Shown here: piece after piece, positions 32,889 through 41,316 of the stretch
Numbering within the stretch: the stretch's first letter is position 1
How the letters are laid out: each line of letters starts with the position of its first letter
DNA from: Synergistaceae bacterium
Lineage (GTDB): Bacteria > Synergistota > Synergistia > Synergistales > Aminobacteriaceae
Length of the DNA stretch: 54,328 nt
Reading direction: 5' to 3'
Assembly: GCA_017540085.1 (NCBI GenBank)
Contig: JAFYBQ010000019.1
Coordinates: 1 to 54,328, forward strand
The notes under the pieces: model-generated
The model's input: only the letters and a program-made list of their open reading frames with translations
Database searches by the model: none
Told to the model about the DNA's origin: nothing
Position numbers and translations under genes: made by a program

Positions 32889-34601
32889 ATGGAAATATTA
32901 GACAGCCGACTGAAGATAATAATCGGGTGCATGGCGTTGTCTGTGGGAATATTAATCACGGGGCTTTGGTTCTGCCAGATTCACCAGAGCGACAAATACG
33001 TTAGATTAGCGCACAGCAACAGGCTCAGGATGATACGTTTTCCCGCGCCCAGGGGAGAAATTTTTGACCGCAACGGAGTCCCCCTCGCCGTGAATGATAC
33101 TACCTTCTGCATAATGGGCTACCCTCTCGACCTCAACACGCCCGAAAAATTACAGCGTCTCAGCAAAATACTAATGAGGCACGGAATCCCCTTCACCGTT
33201 TCAGACTTGGAGAAAACAATCAAGCAGCAGAGATTAGCCCCCTACCGTGTAATGAAGATAGTACCCAACCTGACAATGACTCAGATGGCCGAGCTTGTCG
33301 CGGACTATGAATTTCCGCATGAGCTTTTCCCGTTAAGCGTCTGGCGCAGGACTTACCCTGCCGGGACTACAGCGGCTAACATCATCGGCTACGTCGGCGA
33401 AATCTCAGAGGGTGAACTCAAGACTCGCGCTGAGGACGGCTACGCGGGCGGGGACTTAATCGGGAAATCGGGAATTGAGCGGTCATATGAGTCAGTCCTG
33501 AGAGGGTCTCCGGGTCAGGAGGCATTAGAGGTTGACGCAAGGGGGCGAAAGATTCGGACTCTTGACGCAAATCCGGCTGTGAAGGGCGAGGATATACGGC
33601 TGACAATCGACATGGGAGCGCAGAAATTAGCCGTTGAGCTTCTCAAGAACTGGAAGGGCGCAATTGTCGCAATGAATGTTGAGACGGGAGCAGTCATCGC
33701 ACTTGCCTCAAGCCCGGTTTACGACAACAATCCGCTGTCATGGGGGGTTTCCGGCCGCGAATGGAACGCGATAATGTCAGACCCTGAACGCCCAATGCTG
33801 AACCGCGCAATCGCCGGAGTCTACCCTCCCGCAAGCACCTTCAAGGCGTTCATGTCAATCGCCGCTCTTGAGGAGGACAGCATAACGCAGTCGACAATGA
33901 TACCCTGCCGGGGCGGACTGAGATACGGCTCTCACCTCTTCAAGTGCTGGAAACATTCCGGTCATGGCTCATTGAACGTAATCGGAGGGCTTCAGCATTC
34001 CTGCGATGTGTTTTTCTACCAGACGGGACTCCGCACAGGAATTGACGACCTAATCAAATGGGGCAGGAAATTTCACTTAGGCGAGCCTACCGGGATTGAT
34101 TTGCCGGGTGAAAGCGGCGGGAACATTGCCGGGCCTGAGTGGAAATTGAGACGCTTCAAATCAGCCTGGGCCGGTGGCGACACGGTGAATTACTCGATAG
34201 GGCAGGGCTACATGCTCATGACACCGATACAGATAGCCCGCGAATATGCCGCAATCGCCAACGGGGGAAAAATGGTAACCCCTCACCTTTGCGCGAAAGG
34301 CTACAGGACTCCCGAAAACATAGGGCTGAATCCCGCAAAGCTCGAAATAGTCCGCCGGGGTCTTGAGGCAGTCGTCAGCAGGGGAACAGGATCAAGGGCA
34401 GGGCGTTTCGGTGTTCACGTTGCGGGCAAGACAGGAACGGCGCAGAACTCACACGGGGACGATCACGCGCTTTTCGCCGGATATGCTCCCGCTGAGGCTC
34501 CGAAATATGTCGCAGTCGCTGTGATTGAGGGGGGAAAACATGGCAGCAGTGTCGCCGGGCCTGTGGTGGGTCAGATGCTCGCTCATTTGCTTTCACACTA
34601 A
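32889..34601 (+). CDS. mrdA: Penicillin-binding protein 2 (elongation transpeptidase)
   Basis: PBP2 cross-links peptidoglycan in elongation, working with RodA. The 570-residue class B PBP has one N-terminal membrane anchor (IIIGCMALSVGILITGLWF), the dimerisation/pedestal region with APRGEIFDRNG, and the transpeptidase domain: PPASTFK with the nucleophilic Ser, HSCDVFFYQTG (SxD/N motif), YSIGQGYMLMTPIQIA, and HVAGKTGTAQN (KTG motif). The start lies one base after mreD. Short for a PBP2 but complete across the active site. Confidence 0.95.
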   Translation: MEILDSRLKIIIGCMALSVGILITGLWFCQIHQSDKYVRLAHSNRLRMIRFPAPRGEIFDRNGVPLAVNDTTFCIMGYPLDLNTPEKLQRLSKILMRHGIPFTVSDLEKTIKQQRLAPYRVMKIVPNLTMTQMAELVADYEFPHELFPLSVWRRTYPAGTTAANIIGYVGEISEGELKTRAEDGYAGGDLIGKSGIERSYESVLRGSPGQEALEVDARGRKIRTLDANPAVKGEDIRLTIDMGAQKLAVELLKNWKGAIVAMNVETGAVIALASSPVYDNNPLSWGVSGREWNAIMSDPERPMLNRAIAGVYPPASTFKAFMSIAALEEDSITQSTMIPCRGGLRYGSHLFKCWKHSGHGSLNVIGGLQHSCDVFFYQTGLRTGIDDLIKWGRKFHLGEPTGIDLPGESGGNIAGPEWKLRRFKSAWAGGDTVNYSIGQGYMLMTPIQIAREYAAIANGGKMVTPHLCAKGYRTPENIGLNPAKLEIVRRGLEAVVSRGTGSRAGRFGVHVAGKTGTAQNSHGDDHALFAGYAPAEAPKYVAVAVIEGGKHGSSVAGPVVGQMLAHLLSH

Positions 34602-34618
34602 AACGGGCTTATTTACAG

Positions 34619-34624
34619 TATAAT
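34619..34624 (+). promoter_or_regulatory. Probable -10 element for minCDE-rodA
   Basis: TATAAT preceded by CAG, between mrdA and minC; no clear -35. A transcript from here would have a leader of only about 25 bases before the minC ATG at 34656. Confidence 0.45.
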
Positions 34625-34655
34625 ATTCTCACACAAAATTTTGACAGATGACTCA

Positions 34656-35435
34656 ATGATGAAGATACCAAGCATAAACATACTCAAGAAATTACGCCGC
34701 CCCGAAGCGCATATAAAGCTCGAAAGAATGCATTACGGGATAAAATTTTTCCTGCCTGAAACGCTTTCTGAGGACGAACTATTGAAGCTCCTTGTGAGAA
34801 TCCCCGCAAGCGCGTACAAGCTCCCGGACGAACAGGGGATAGCCCTCGATTTTTCCGGGCGCGAATGTTCACGCAGACTCATACTTCACATGCTAAACAG
34901 CATAGTTTGGGAGAAAGGAATAAAAATTGTCTCGTGGCTCTCATCGAATGAAAACAGCGTAAAGCTCTTCATGGCCGCGGGACTCTCAACGTCAGAGCCT
35001 CCGCTGAATATTCCCGGCGCAAAGAAGCCGGAGTCCCAAGAGTCCCCGAAAGAACACAAGCGAATCCCCGGCCTCAAAATCGTATACGGCTCCATGAGGT
35101 CAGGCCACAAGGTAGACACGGACGGCGACGTTCTCGTATGGGGACACATGAATCCCGGCGCGGAGATTGTCGCGGGCGGAAGCGTTATTGTAGCGGGCAG
35201 GCTCTTGGGAGTCGTTCACGCGGGGGGCTACGGAAGGGATGATGTTTTTGTCATGGCGGGGCAGTTCGAGACTCCGCAGGTGAGAATAGCCAACAAATTA
35301 TGTTTTGCTGACCCGAAATCTACGGCTTGCTGGCGGAAATCCGTCCTCATTACGCTTGAAGATGGAACGCCGGTAATCAGGGAGAATAAATTTCTGCAGG
35401 CACGTAAAAATGAACAGGAGGGTAACATAAACTAA
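34656..35435 (+). CDS. minC: Septum site-determining protein MinC
   Basis: MinC blocks FtsZ polymerisation away from mid-cell. The product (about 259 residues) has a divergent N-terminal domain and a clear C-terminal beta-helix: KIVYGSMRSGHKVDTDGDVL, WGHMNPGAEIVAGGSVIVAG, RLLGVVHAGGYG and the cluster around VRIANKLCF. A TTG at 34641 is an alternative start, but neither start has a visible ribosome site, and the short leader from TATAAT 34619 favours one of the ATGs at 34656 or 34659. minD follows in the same unit. Confidence 0.9.
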   Translation: MMKIPSINILKKLRRPEAHIKLERMHYGIKFFLPETLSEDELLKLLVRIPASAYKLPDEQGIALDFSGRECSRRLILHMLNSIVWEKGIKIVSWLSSNENSVKLFMAAGLSTSEPPLNIPGAKKPESQESPKEHKRIPGLKIVYGSMRSGHKVDTDGDVLVWGHMNPGAEIVAGGSVIVAGRLLGVVHAGGYGRDDVFVMAGQFETPQVRIANKLCFADPKSTACWRKSVLITLEDGTPVIRENKFLQARKNEQEGNIN

Positions 35436-36248
35436 ATGGCAGCACGTGTAATAGTAACGACTTCAGGCAAAGGGGGAGTCGGCAAGACAACTTCAACCGC
35501 AAACATTGCCGCGGCTCTTGCGAAGTTCGGGAAAAAGGTTGTGGCGATTGACGCCGATGTAGGACTGCGGAATCTCGATGTCATTATGGGACTCGAAAAC
35601 AGAGTCGTCTACAACTTCATTGACGTAATCGAGAAGACATGCAAACTTTCAGCGGCTCTCGTGAAGGACAAAAGAGTCCCCGGACTCTACCTTCTTCCGG
35701 CGGCTCAGACCCGCACAAAAGACGCTGTGAACCCGGAGCAGATGGTCGCGCTTGTTGAAGAAATGAGGCCGGATTTTGACTTCATATTGCTTGACTGCCC
35801 TGCGGGAATTGAGGGAGGCTTCAAGAATGCTGCGGCGGGGGCTGATGAGGCACTCGTTGTAACGACTCCTGAAATACCCGCAGTGAGGGACGCTGACCGC
35901 ATTATAGGAATGCTCGAATCAATGGGCAAATCTCCCATCAGGCTTATCATCAACCGACTCCGGCCTAACATGGTACAGGACGGCGACATGCTAGCAAAGG
36001 ATGATATTCTTGATGTTCTGTCGATTGACCTTATCGGTGTAGTTCCTGAAGACGAGAGCGTAATACGGTCAACAAACAACGGCGAGCCTATGACAATGAC
36101 GCTTGACTCTCCGGCGGCTCATGCGTATTTGAACATTGCCGAGAGGATATTGGGCAGGGATGTTCCGTTAATGGACCTCGAAAGCTACGCGACACGGGGA
36201 TTCCTCAGCAAGATAAAGAGATTCTTCAGCGGGAAGCGCAAGAGGTGA
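35436..36248 (+). CDS. minD: Septum site-determining ATPase MinD
   Basis: MinD is a membrane-binding ParA-type ATPase that recruits MinC and is displaced by MinE. The 270-residue product has the deviant Walker A SGKGGVGKTTSTANI, DADVGLRNLDVIMGLENR, Walker B-like FILLDCPAGIE, and a C-terminal amphipathic membrane-targeting helix (LSKIKRFFSGKRKR). AGGAGGG lies 13 bases upstream of ATG 35436, which abuts the minC stop. Confidence 0.97.
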   Translation: MAARVIVTTSGKGGVGKTTSTANIAAALAKFGKKVVAIDADVGLRNLDVIMGLENRVVYNFIDVIEKTCKLSAALVKDKRVPGLYLLPAAQTRTKDAVNPEQMVALVEEMRPDFDFILLDCPAGIEGGFKNAAAGADEALVVTTPEIPAVRDADRIIGMLESMGKSPIRLIINRLRPNMVQDGDMLAKDDILDVLSIDLIGVVPEDESVIRSTNNGEPMTMTLDSPAAHAYLNIAERILGRDVPLMDLESYATRGFLSKIKRFFSGKRKR

Positions 36249-36255
36249 TAACGAG

Positions 36256-36534
36256 ATGGGATTCCTGAGCAAATTTTTCGGAGGAGGGAATGACGGTTCA
36301 AGCCAGAAAGCGAAAGACCGTCTCAAAATCGTATTGATACACGACAGGACAGACATATCACCGCAGCTACTTGACAATCTCCGGGACGAAATTGTAGCGG
36401 TTCTCGCCAAGTACATGGACATTGACACGCAGAAGATAGAGATTGACCTCGACCACGACGACAACGCAGTAGCACTCGTAGCGAACATTCCTATACTCAG
36501 GATAAAGCGCGGGAAAGTCGCCAGCCTTACGTAA
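36256..36534 (+). CDS. minE: Cell division topological specificity factor MinE
   Basis: MinE stimulates MinD ATPase to place the Z-ring. The 92-residue product starts with the membrane-targeting MGFLSKFFGGG, followed by AKDRLKIVLIHDRTDISPQL (anti-MinCD part, the RLKIVLIHDR motif), and IEIDLDHDDNAVALVANIPI (topological domain). It lies 7 bases after minD. Confidence 0.96.
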   Translation: MGFLSKFFGGGNDGSSQKAKDRLKIVLIHDRTDISPQLLDNLRDEIVAVLAKYMDIDTQKIEIDLDHDDNAVALVANIPILRIKRGKVASLT

Positions 36535-36549
36535 CAATCACAGCGGAAA

Positions 36550-37662
36550 ATGCAGACATTCTGGGCCTCACTGAAGGAAGATTTATCCCTCACTGACAGG
36601 CTCATGCTTTTCTGTGCGCTAATGCTGTCATTATGGGGGGTATTCTGCATATACAGCGCGGCGGCGGGGACTGAGGGGCGCGGCTTTGATTATGCGTTCC
36701 GCCAGTCGGCATGGCTTTTCGTGAGCGTGATATTTATGCTGCTAGTTATGATTGTCGGACATCACAAAATGCTTGAGGGTGCGTATTACCTTTTCGGGCT
36801 GTCGCTGCTGTTACTGTTCCTGACTCTTTTGACTCCCAAGGTGAAGGGGGCGCAGTCATGGCTGGGATTCGGGGGCGTGAGATTCCAGCCGTCAGAGTTT
36901 GCGAAAATCTCAATCATCCTCACGATGTCAAAATTCATGAGCCGTTATCCTCCGCTTGACTTCAAGACGTTCATGATGTGCCTGGGCGTGATAATGATTC
37001 CCGTGTCGCTCGTTCTGTTACAGCCTGACGCGGGGAGCGCGCTTGTTTTTCTCGTTATATCATTCGGAATGCTGTGGGCGGCTGGGACTCCGTTCAAATA
37101 TCTTGGCGGGCTTGCGGGCTTGGGACTGTCGGCACTTCCTTTCCTGTATTTTATGCTGAAGGACTATCAGAAGAACAGAATACTAGTTTTCATTGACCCT
37201 ATGCGAGATCCGTTAGGGGCGGGCTACAACGTCATACAGTCGCGAATAGCAGTCGGCTCCGGGGGGATGTCGGGAAAAGGCTTCATGATGGGTACTCAGA
37301 GCAAGCTAAAATTCCTTCCTGAGCCACATACGGATTTTATCTTCAGTGTTTTTTCGGAGGAGTTTGGGTTTATCGGCAGTATGATTCTTATCGCGCTATT
37401 CTCGGTCTTATTGTTCCGGGTAATCATGGCCGGAGTCAGGAGCCGTGAGAGGCGGTGCAAAATACTTGTTGCGGGCGTTGCGTCATGGCTGTGGTTTCAG
37501 ATGTGCGAGAGCATCGGAATGAGCATAGGACTATTGCCGATTACGGGACTCCCTCTGCCGTTCCTGAGCTACGGGGGAAGCTCCCTGCTTGCGGTGTTCA
37601 TTGCGCTGGGACTCGTGGCAAGCGTATACATTGAGGGGGGAAATTCGCGGCATGGATTCTAG
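36550..37662 (+). CDS. rodA: SEDS peptidoglycan glycosyltransferase RodA
   Basis: RodA polymerises glycan strands together with PBP2. The 370-residue protein has about ten membrane segments and the SEDS motifs AQSWLGFGGVRFQPSEFAKI, LLQPDAGSALVFLVI (with the essential Asp), and TGLPLPFLSYGGSSL near the C-terminus. Its placement with mreBCD, mrdA and min favours RodA over FtsW. The last in this co-directional group; the next gene is convergent. Confidence 0.94.
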   Translation: MQTFWASLKEDLSLTDRLMLFCALMLSLWGVFCIYSAAAGTEGRGFDYAFRQSAWLFVSVIFMLLVMIVGHHKMLEGAYYLFGLSLLLLFLTLLTPKVKGAQSWLGFGGVRFQPSEFAKISIILTMSKFMSRYPPLDFKTFMMCLGVIMIPVSLVLLQPDAGSALVFLVISFGMLWAAGTPFKYLGGLAGLGLSALPFLYFMLKDYQKNRILVFIDPMRDPLGAGYNVIQSRIAVGSGGMSGKGFMMGTQSKLKFLPEPHTDFIFSVFSEEFGFIGSMILIALFSVLLFRVIMAGVRSRERRCKILVAGVASWLWFQMCESIGMSIGLLPITGLPLPFLSYGGSSLLAVFIALGLVASVYIEGGNSRHGF

Positions 37663-37700
37663 CGGGGAATATGGCCGGGAAAACGCGAGTCCCTCATTGA

Positions 37701-37734
37701 AGCGGGAAGCCCGATCCCCATCGGGTGAATCCCG
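37701..37734. terminator. Two-part hairpin between convergent rodA and mazG
   Basis: GCGGGA (37701-37706) pairs with TCCCGC (37729-37734), and inside it CCCGAT (37709-37714) pairs with ATCGGG (37719-37724). It lies just beyond the end of mazG, so may serve both strands; no T-tract on the rodA side. Confidence 0.5.
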
Positions 37735-37735
37735 C

Positions 37736-38665
37736 CTAGCCCCTGAGCCTTTCTTTTGCCTTGTCCCAGAATGCGTCAAGCTCCTCAAGACTGTAATCGG
37801 AGATTGATTTTCCCTCGTTACGGGCTAATTCCTCCATAATCATGAAGCGTTTTGTGAATTTCCTGCACACCATATTCAAAGCCGCGTCCGGGTCAACATT
37901 GAGCCTTCTTGCGATATTCACGGCCATGAAAAGGACATCGCCAAGCTCCTCGGCCATGTGGGCAGGGTCATTTTCCCTTGCGGCGTCTTTGAGTTCGTGA
38001 ATTTCCTCGTCAAGTTTCGCGAACAATGGCTCAGTCTCTCCCGCAGGCCAGTCAAAACCGACATGTTTCACCTTTCCTTGAATCCTGTTGGCTTTAAGCA
38101 GGGGCGGAAGTCCGTCAGGGATTCCCGCAAGTATGGATGTGCTTTCGTGCTTCTCTCTGCGTTCCTCAGCTTTGATTTTCTCCCAGTTGCGTAAAACCTC
38201 GTCGCTGTCGTCGGCTTTAACGTTCCCGAAAACATGAGGGTGCCGGCGTATGAGCTTGTCGCAAATTCCCCGCACAACGTCTTTCATGTCGAACGCTCCC
38301 GAATCTTTTGCGATTGAGGCGACAAATACAACCTGAAGCAGCAAGTCTCCGGCTTCCTCGCGGATTTCGGCCATGTCGTTTTTGGTGATTGCATCGGCGA
38401 GTTCGTATGCTTCTTCTGTTATGGGAGTGCGTAAAGTTTCGAGGGTCTGCTTTCTGTCCCACGGGCAGCCGTCCGGGGCGCGGAGCCTCTCGATGATGTT
38501 CACGATTTCGTCAAAGTAATGTGAGCTTTCTATGATTGATTCCTTCTTGCCTGAAATTTTTTGTGATATTGAAATTATATCAGGTTGAGTTCTGCGCGGG
38601 CTGAGGCTGAAATGTGCAGAGTCAGAAAAGTCAATGCTTTCGCCGTCCGGCATGGAGTAATACAT
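37736..38665 (-). CDS. mazG: Nucleoside triphosphate pyrophosphohydrolase MazG
   Basis: MazG hydrolyses (deoxy)nucleoside triphosphates to monophosphates and has been linked to lowering alarmone and damaged-nucleotide levels. The product has two MazG domains: LRAPDGCPWDRKQTLETLR, with EEAYELADAI and EIREEAGDLLLQVVF (ExxE..ExxD metal site), and in the second half GFDWPAGETEPLFAKLDEEI, with MAEELGDVLFMAVN. The 309-residue reading includes about 45 N-terminal residues before FDEIVNIIERLR that other MazG proteins usually lack. The ATG at 38665 or the one four codons later would be the start, neither with a clear ribosome site. Confidence 0.92.
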   Translation of the reverse strand: MYYSMPDGESIDFSDSAHFSLSPRRTQPDIISISQKISGKKESIIESSHYFDEIVNIIERLRAPDGCPWDRKQTLETLRTPITEEAYELADAITKNDMAEIREEAGDLLLQVVFVASIAKDSGAFDMKDVVRGICDKLIRRHPHVFGNVKADDSDEVLRNWEKIKAEERREKHESTSILAGIPDGLPPLLKANRIQGKVKHVGFDWPAGETEPLFAKLDEEIHELKDAARENDPAHMAEELGDVLFMAVNIARRLNVDPDAALNMVCRKFTKRFMIMEELARNEGKSISDYSLEELDAFWDKAKERLRG

Positions 38666-38720
38666 AGCACCGTGTCTCGTGAGCTATTCTGCGGAAAAAT
38701 TACAGTGCCGGGAAATATCA

Positions 38721-38792
38721 AAAGTCAGTAAAAGTCATTAGTCGATAATAATAAATTCTCCCGATATGGTAAAAGAAAGTCAGTAATATAAT
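38721..38792 (+). promoter_or_regulatory. hsp20 upstream region: triple direct repeat, shared heat-shock motif and -10
   Basis: AAAGTCAGTAA occurs at 38721-38731 and 38776-38786, with a variant AAAGTCATTAG at 38731-38741. The ATATGGTAAAAGA motif shared with htpG is at 38764-38776, followed by TATAAT at 38787-38792. The repeats could bind a regulator or be promoter parts. No CIRCE element is visible. Confidence 0.5.
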
Positions 38793-38853
38793 TCTCCGTG
38801 CTGTGAGGGAAAAAGAGATACTCACAGGAAAATACAAAAGGAGAGATGTTACA

Positions 38854-39294
38854 ATGGCAAGATACCCAATGATGAGAATGATGGATCCTGAAAGCATGAT
38901 TGATACGTTCATGAGGGGATTTAATGAGCCGTTTTTCACGGAGGCATTCACGGAGGCCGGCGCAAAAACTGACCTTTACCGCAAGGACGGCAAAATCTAC
39001 GCAGAGGCAGAGCTTCCCGGAATCAATCCCGATGATGTAGAGTTACATGTTTACGGCGACAGGCTCACGCTTTCGGCGGAGAAGAAATCTGAGTCAACAG
39101 AAGGCGGGAAAGACAAGAGCTATTTCCGCAGTGAGAGGCGTTACGGGAAAATAGAGCGTGTAATCTCGTTCCCCGTTGAGGCTGACCCGGAGACCGCAAA
39201 AGCAACCTTCAAGAACGGAGTCCTCACTGTCGAAATCGCAGAGAAATCCCAGGACAAAGCGCACAAGAAAGTCGCAATAACTTCCGAAGCATAA
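38854..39294 (+). CDS. Small heat-shock protein (Hsp20/alpha-crystallin)
   Basis: Hsp20 proteins hold unfolding proteins as oligomers without ATP. The 146-residue product has the alpha-crystallin domain: KTDLYRKDGKIYAEAELPGI, DDVELHVYGDRLTLSAEKK, YFRSERRYGKIERVISFP, and the A.FKNGVLTVEIAEK (GVLTV) motif. ATG 38854 follows AAAGGAGAG by about 7 bases; an in-frame GTG 51 bases earlier lacks a ribosome site. It is a single-gene unit with its own upstream repeats and a terminator. Confidence 0.94.
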   Translation: MARYPMMRMMDPESMIDTFMRGFNEPFFTEAFTEAGAKTDLYRKDGKIYAEAELPGINPDDVELHVYGDRLTLSAEKKSESTEGGKDKSYFRSERRYGKIERVISFPVEADPETAKATFKNGVLTVEIAEKSQDKAHKKVAITSEA

Positions 39295-39311
39295 CACCCC
39301 TTAACCCATTG

Positions 39312-39387
39312 TTACCCCCCTCCGTGAACGGTATCCCCCTAAATTAGGGCGGTATTGAGTGCAAGCGGAAGGGGGAATTTTTTTTTT
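39312..39387 (+). terminator. Terminator after hsp20
   Basis: TTACCCCCCTCCG (39312-39324) pairs, with a bulge and one mismatch, with CGGAAGGGGGAA (39366-39377), followed by ten T residues. The loop contains a further small stem (CCCTA with TAGGG). Confidence 0.75.
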
Positions 39388-39413
39388 GCGGCCTGTGATA
39401 TGTATGATATATT
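39386..39413 (+). promoter_or_regulatory. Possible promoter of the ABC-F gene, near-leaderless
   Basis: TTGCGG (39386-39391), 16-base spacer, TATATT (39408-39413). The expected transcript start falls on or next to the ATG at 39421, for which no Shine-Dalgarno sequence is seen. The -35 box overlaps the T-tract of the hsp20 terminator. Confidence 0.35.
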
Positions 39414-39420
39414 ACGGGTC

Positions 39421-41310
39421 ATGATAGACATCAAAAATTTATCCCTCTCATTCGGTGAACATGTAATATTCCGGGGGCTTAACCTCCAAATCACAAACTC
39501 GGCCCGGCTCGGCATCGTCGGCGCGAACGGCGCAGGGAAAACTACCCTCCTGCGGGTAATTATGGGCGAGGTTGAAGCGGACTCAGGAGTCATTGAGCGG
39601 TCGCGGGGACTCACTGTCGGCTGTCTCCCTCAAGACTTGGCGGAACTGGAGTCCGTACCCCTCATGCAGTACCTTAAAGACAAGGCCGGAATATCACAGG
39701 CTGAGGCGAAACTCCGGGCTGTCGAGGAAAAATTATCGCAGTCAGCAGAAAATCATGAAGCACTTTTGCAGGAATATTCGCGGCTTGAGAGACGCTTTGA
39801 GGATTCCGGGGGGTTCTCGTTCGAGGCTATGGCCATGAAAGTTTTGCGCGGACTCGGCTTCAGGAAGGGCGATGAGTCGAAAAACTGCCGGGACTTTTCC
39901 GGCGGATGGAAAATGAGAATCGCTATGGCCGGGCTGTTGCTGTCATCTCCTGATGTGTTACTGCTTGACGAGCCTACGAATCATCTTGACACGGAGTCTA
40001 TGGAATGGCTTGAAGGCTGGCTCAGGACTCACAAGGGCGCGGTTGTCTCAGTCTCACATGATACGCGCTTTCTTGAGAACACCGCCGAAAATATCGCAGA
40101 CCTTGAGCACGGAGTCATTACCCTTTACCCTTGCAGTTATGACGAATATTTACAGGCAAAAGAGCAGAGCCGGGAATTGCTGCGGAAAGCATTTGCCCGT
40201 CAGCAGTCAGAAATCAGGCACATAGAGTCATTCATTGACCGCTTCAGGTACAAGGCCACGAAAGCCGCGCAGGTTCAGAGCCGTATAAAGCAGCTTGAGA
40301 AAATCGAGCGCATAGAATTATCACAGGACGCAAAATCCGTGAAGCTCACAATCCCGGAAGCACCTCCAAGCGGGCGGGAAGTCCTCAGAGTCTCAGACCT
40401 CGCGAAATATTATGACGGCGTGAAAGTATTTGAGGGCGTGAATTTCGTCATCGAACGCGGTGAAAGAGTCGCCCTTGTCGGGGTAAACGGCGCGGGAAAA
40501 TCGACACTGTTACGCCTTCTGAGTCTCACAGAATCGCCCACATCAGGAAGCATTAAGCACGGCCATAACGTGAAATTCTCGTACTACTCACAGGAGAGCG
40601 CACAGAATATCAGCTACTCCAACACAGTATGGGAGGAAGCCCGCTCGGTTTCGTCAAAGCTGAATGATGTCGAACGGCGGAATTTGCTGGGGGCGTTTCT
40701 GTTTTCGGGGGATGAGATATACAAGCCCGCAGGCGTTCTTTCAGGCGGGGAGAAGGCAAGACTCGCGCTGTACAAGCTGATGATTGAGCCGACAAATTTT
40801 CTCATTCTCGATGAGCCTACGAATCATCTTGACACTGACACGCGGGAAATTGTTGAACGGGCATTGCTCAAATATCAGGGTACTTTGCTGATTGTCTCAC
40901 ATGACCGCCATTTTCTTGACGCTCTCGCAGAAAGGGTGCTTGAGATTCGGGACGGGAATTTGTACGATTACCCCGGAAATTACTCGTGGTTTCTTGAGAA
41001 GAGAGAACAGACTATAACGCCTGCCGATGACATGAAGCAGTCAGCAAAAACAAAATCCCCTAAGCGTGATGACAATCTCCGGGAGATTCGCGAAATCAAG
41101 AAGGCTGTCTCACAGGCAGAGAAAGAAATCTCCGGCCATGAGTCGAGAGTCGCAGAGATTGACGGGCTATTGTGCCTGCCTGAAACGCTGAGGGACTCGC
41201 AGAAAGTCCAAGCCTTAATGACGGAACGGGCTAATCTTTCGCGGGGGCTTGAAGAATTATATTCTCGTTGGGAAAATTTGAGCCTGAAACTTGACGGCCT
41301 GAAAGGATGA
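39421..41310 (+). CDS. ABC-F family ATPase (Uup/YdiF-like)
   Basis: ABC-F proteins are soluble ATPases with two nucleotide-binding domains that act on the ribosome. The 629-residue product has Walker A GANGAGKTTLL and signature RDFSGGWKMRIAM in the first domain, the linker FRYKATKAAQVQSRIKQLEK, and Walker A GVNGAGKSTLL with signature VLSGGEKARLAL in the second. Both domains have LLLDEPTNHLD or LILDEPTNHLD. The C-terminal 90 residues look like a coiled coil, as in Uup/YdiF. No transmembrane part exists. ATG 39421 is chosen because the earlier in-frame GTG lies in the terminator. Whether it confers antibiotic protection or helps stalled ribosomes cannot be told. Confidence 0.93.
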   Translation: MIDIKNLSLSFGEHVIFRGLNLQITNSARLGIVGANGAGKTTLLRVIMGEVEADSGVIERSRGLTVGCLPQDLAELESVPLMQYLKDKAGISQAEAKLRAVEEKLSQSAENHEALLQEYSRLERRFEDSGGFSFEAMAMKVLRGLGFRKGDESKNCRDFSGGWKMRIAMAGLLLSSPDVLLLDEPTNHLDTESMEWLEGWLRTHKGAVVSVSHDTRFLENTAENIADLEHGVITLYPCSYDEYLQAKEQSRELLRKAFARQQSEIRHIESFIDRFRYKATKAAQVQSRIKQLEKIERIELSQDAKSVKLTIPEAPPSGREVLRVSDLAKYYDGVKVFEGVNFVIERGERVALVGVNGAGKSTLLRLLSLTESPTSGSIKHGHNVKFSYYSQESAQNISYSNTVWEEARSVSSKLNDVERRNLLGAFLFSGDEIYKPAGVLSGGEKARLALYKLMIEPTNFLILDEPTNHLDTDTREIVERALLKYQGTLLIVSHDRHFLDALAERVLEIRDGNLYDYPGNYSWFLEKREQTITPADDMKQSAKTKSPKRDDNLREIREIKKAVSQAEKEISGHESRVAEIDGLLCLPETLRDSQKVQALMTERANLSRGLEELYSRWENLSLKLDGLKG

Positions 41311-41316
41311 TACTTA

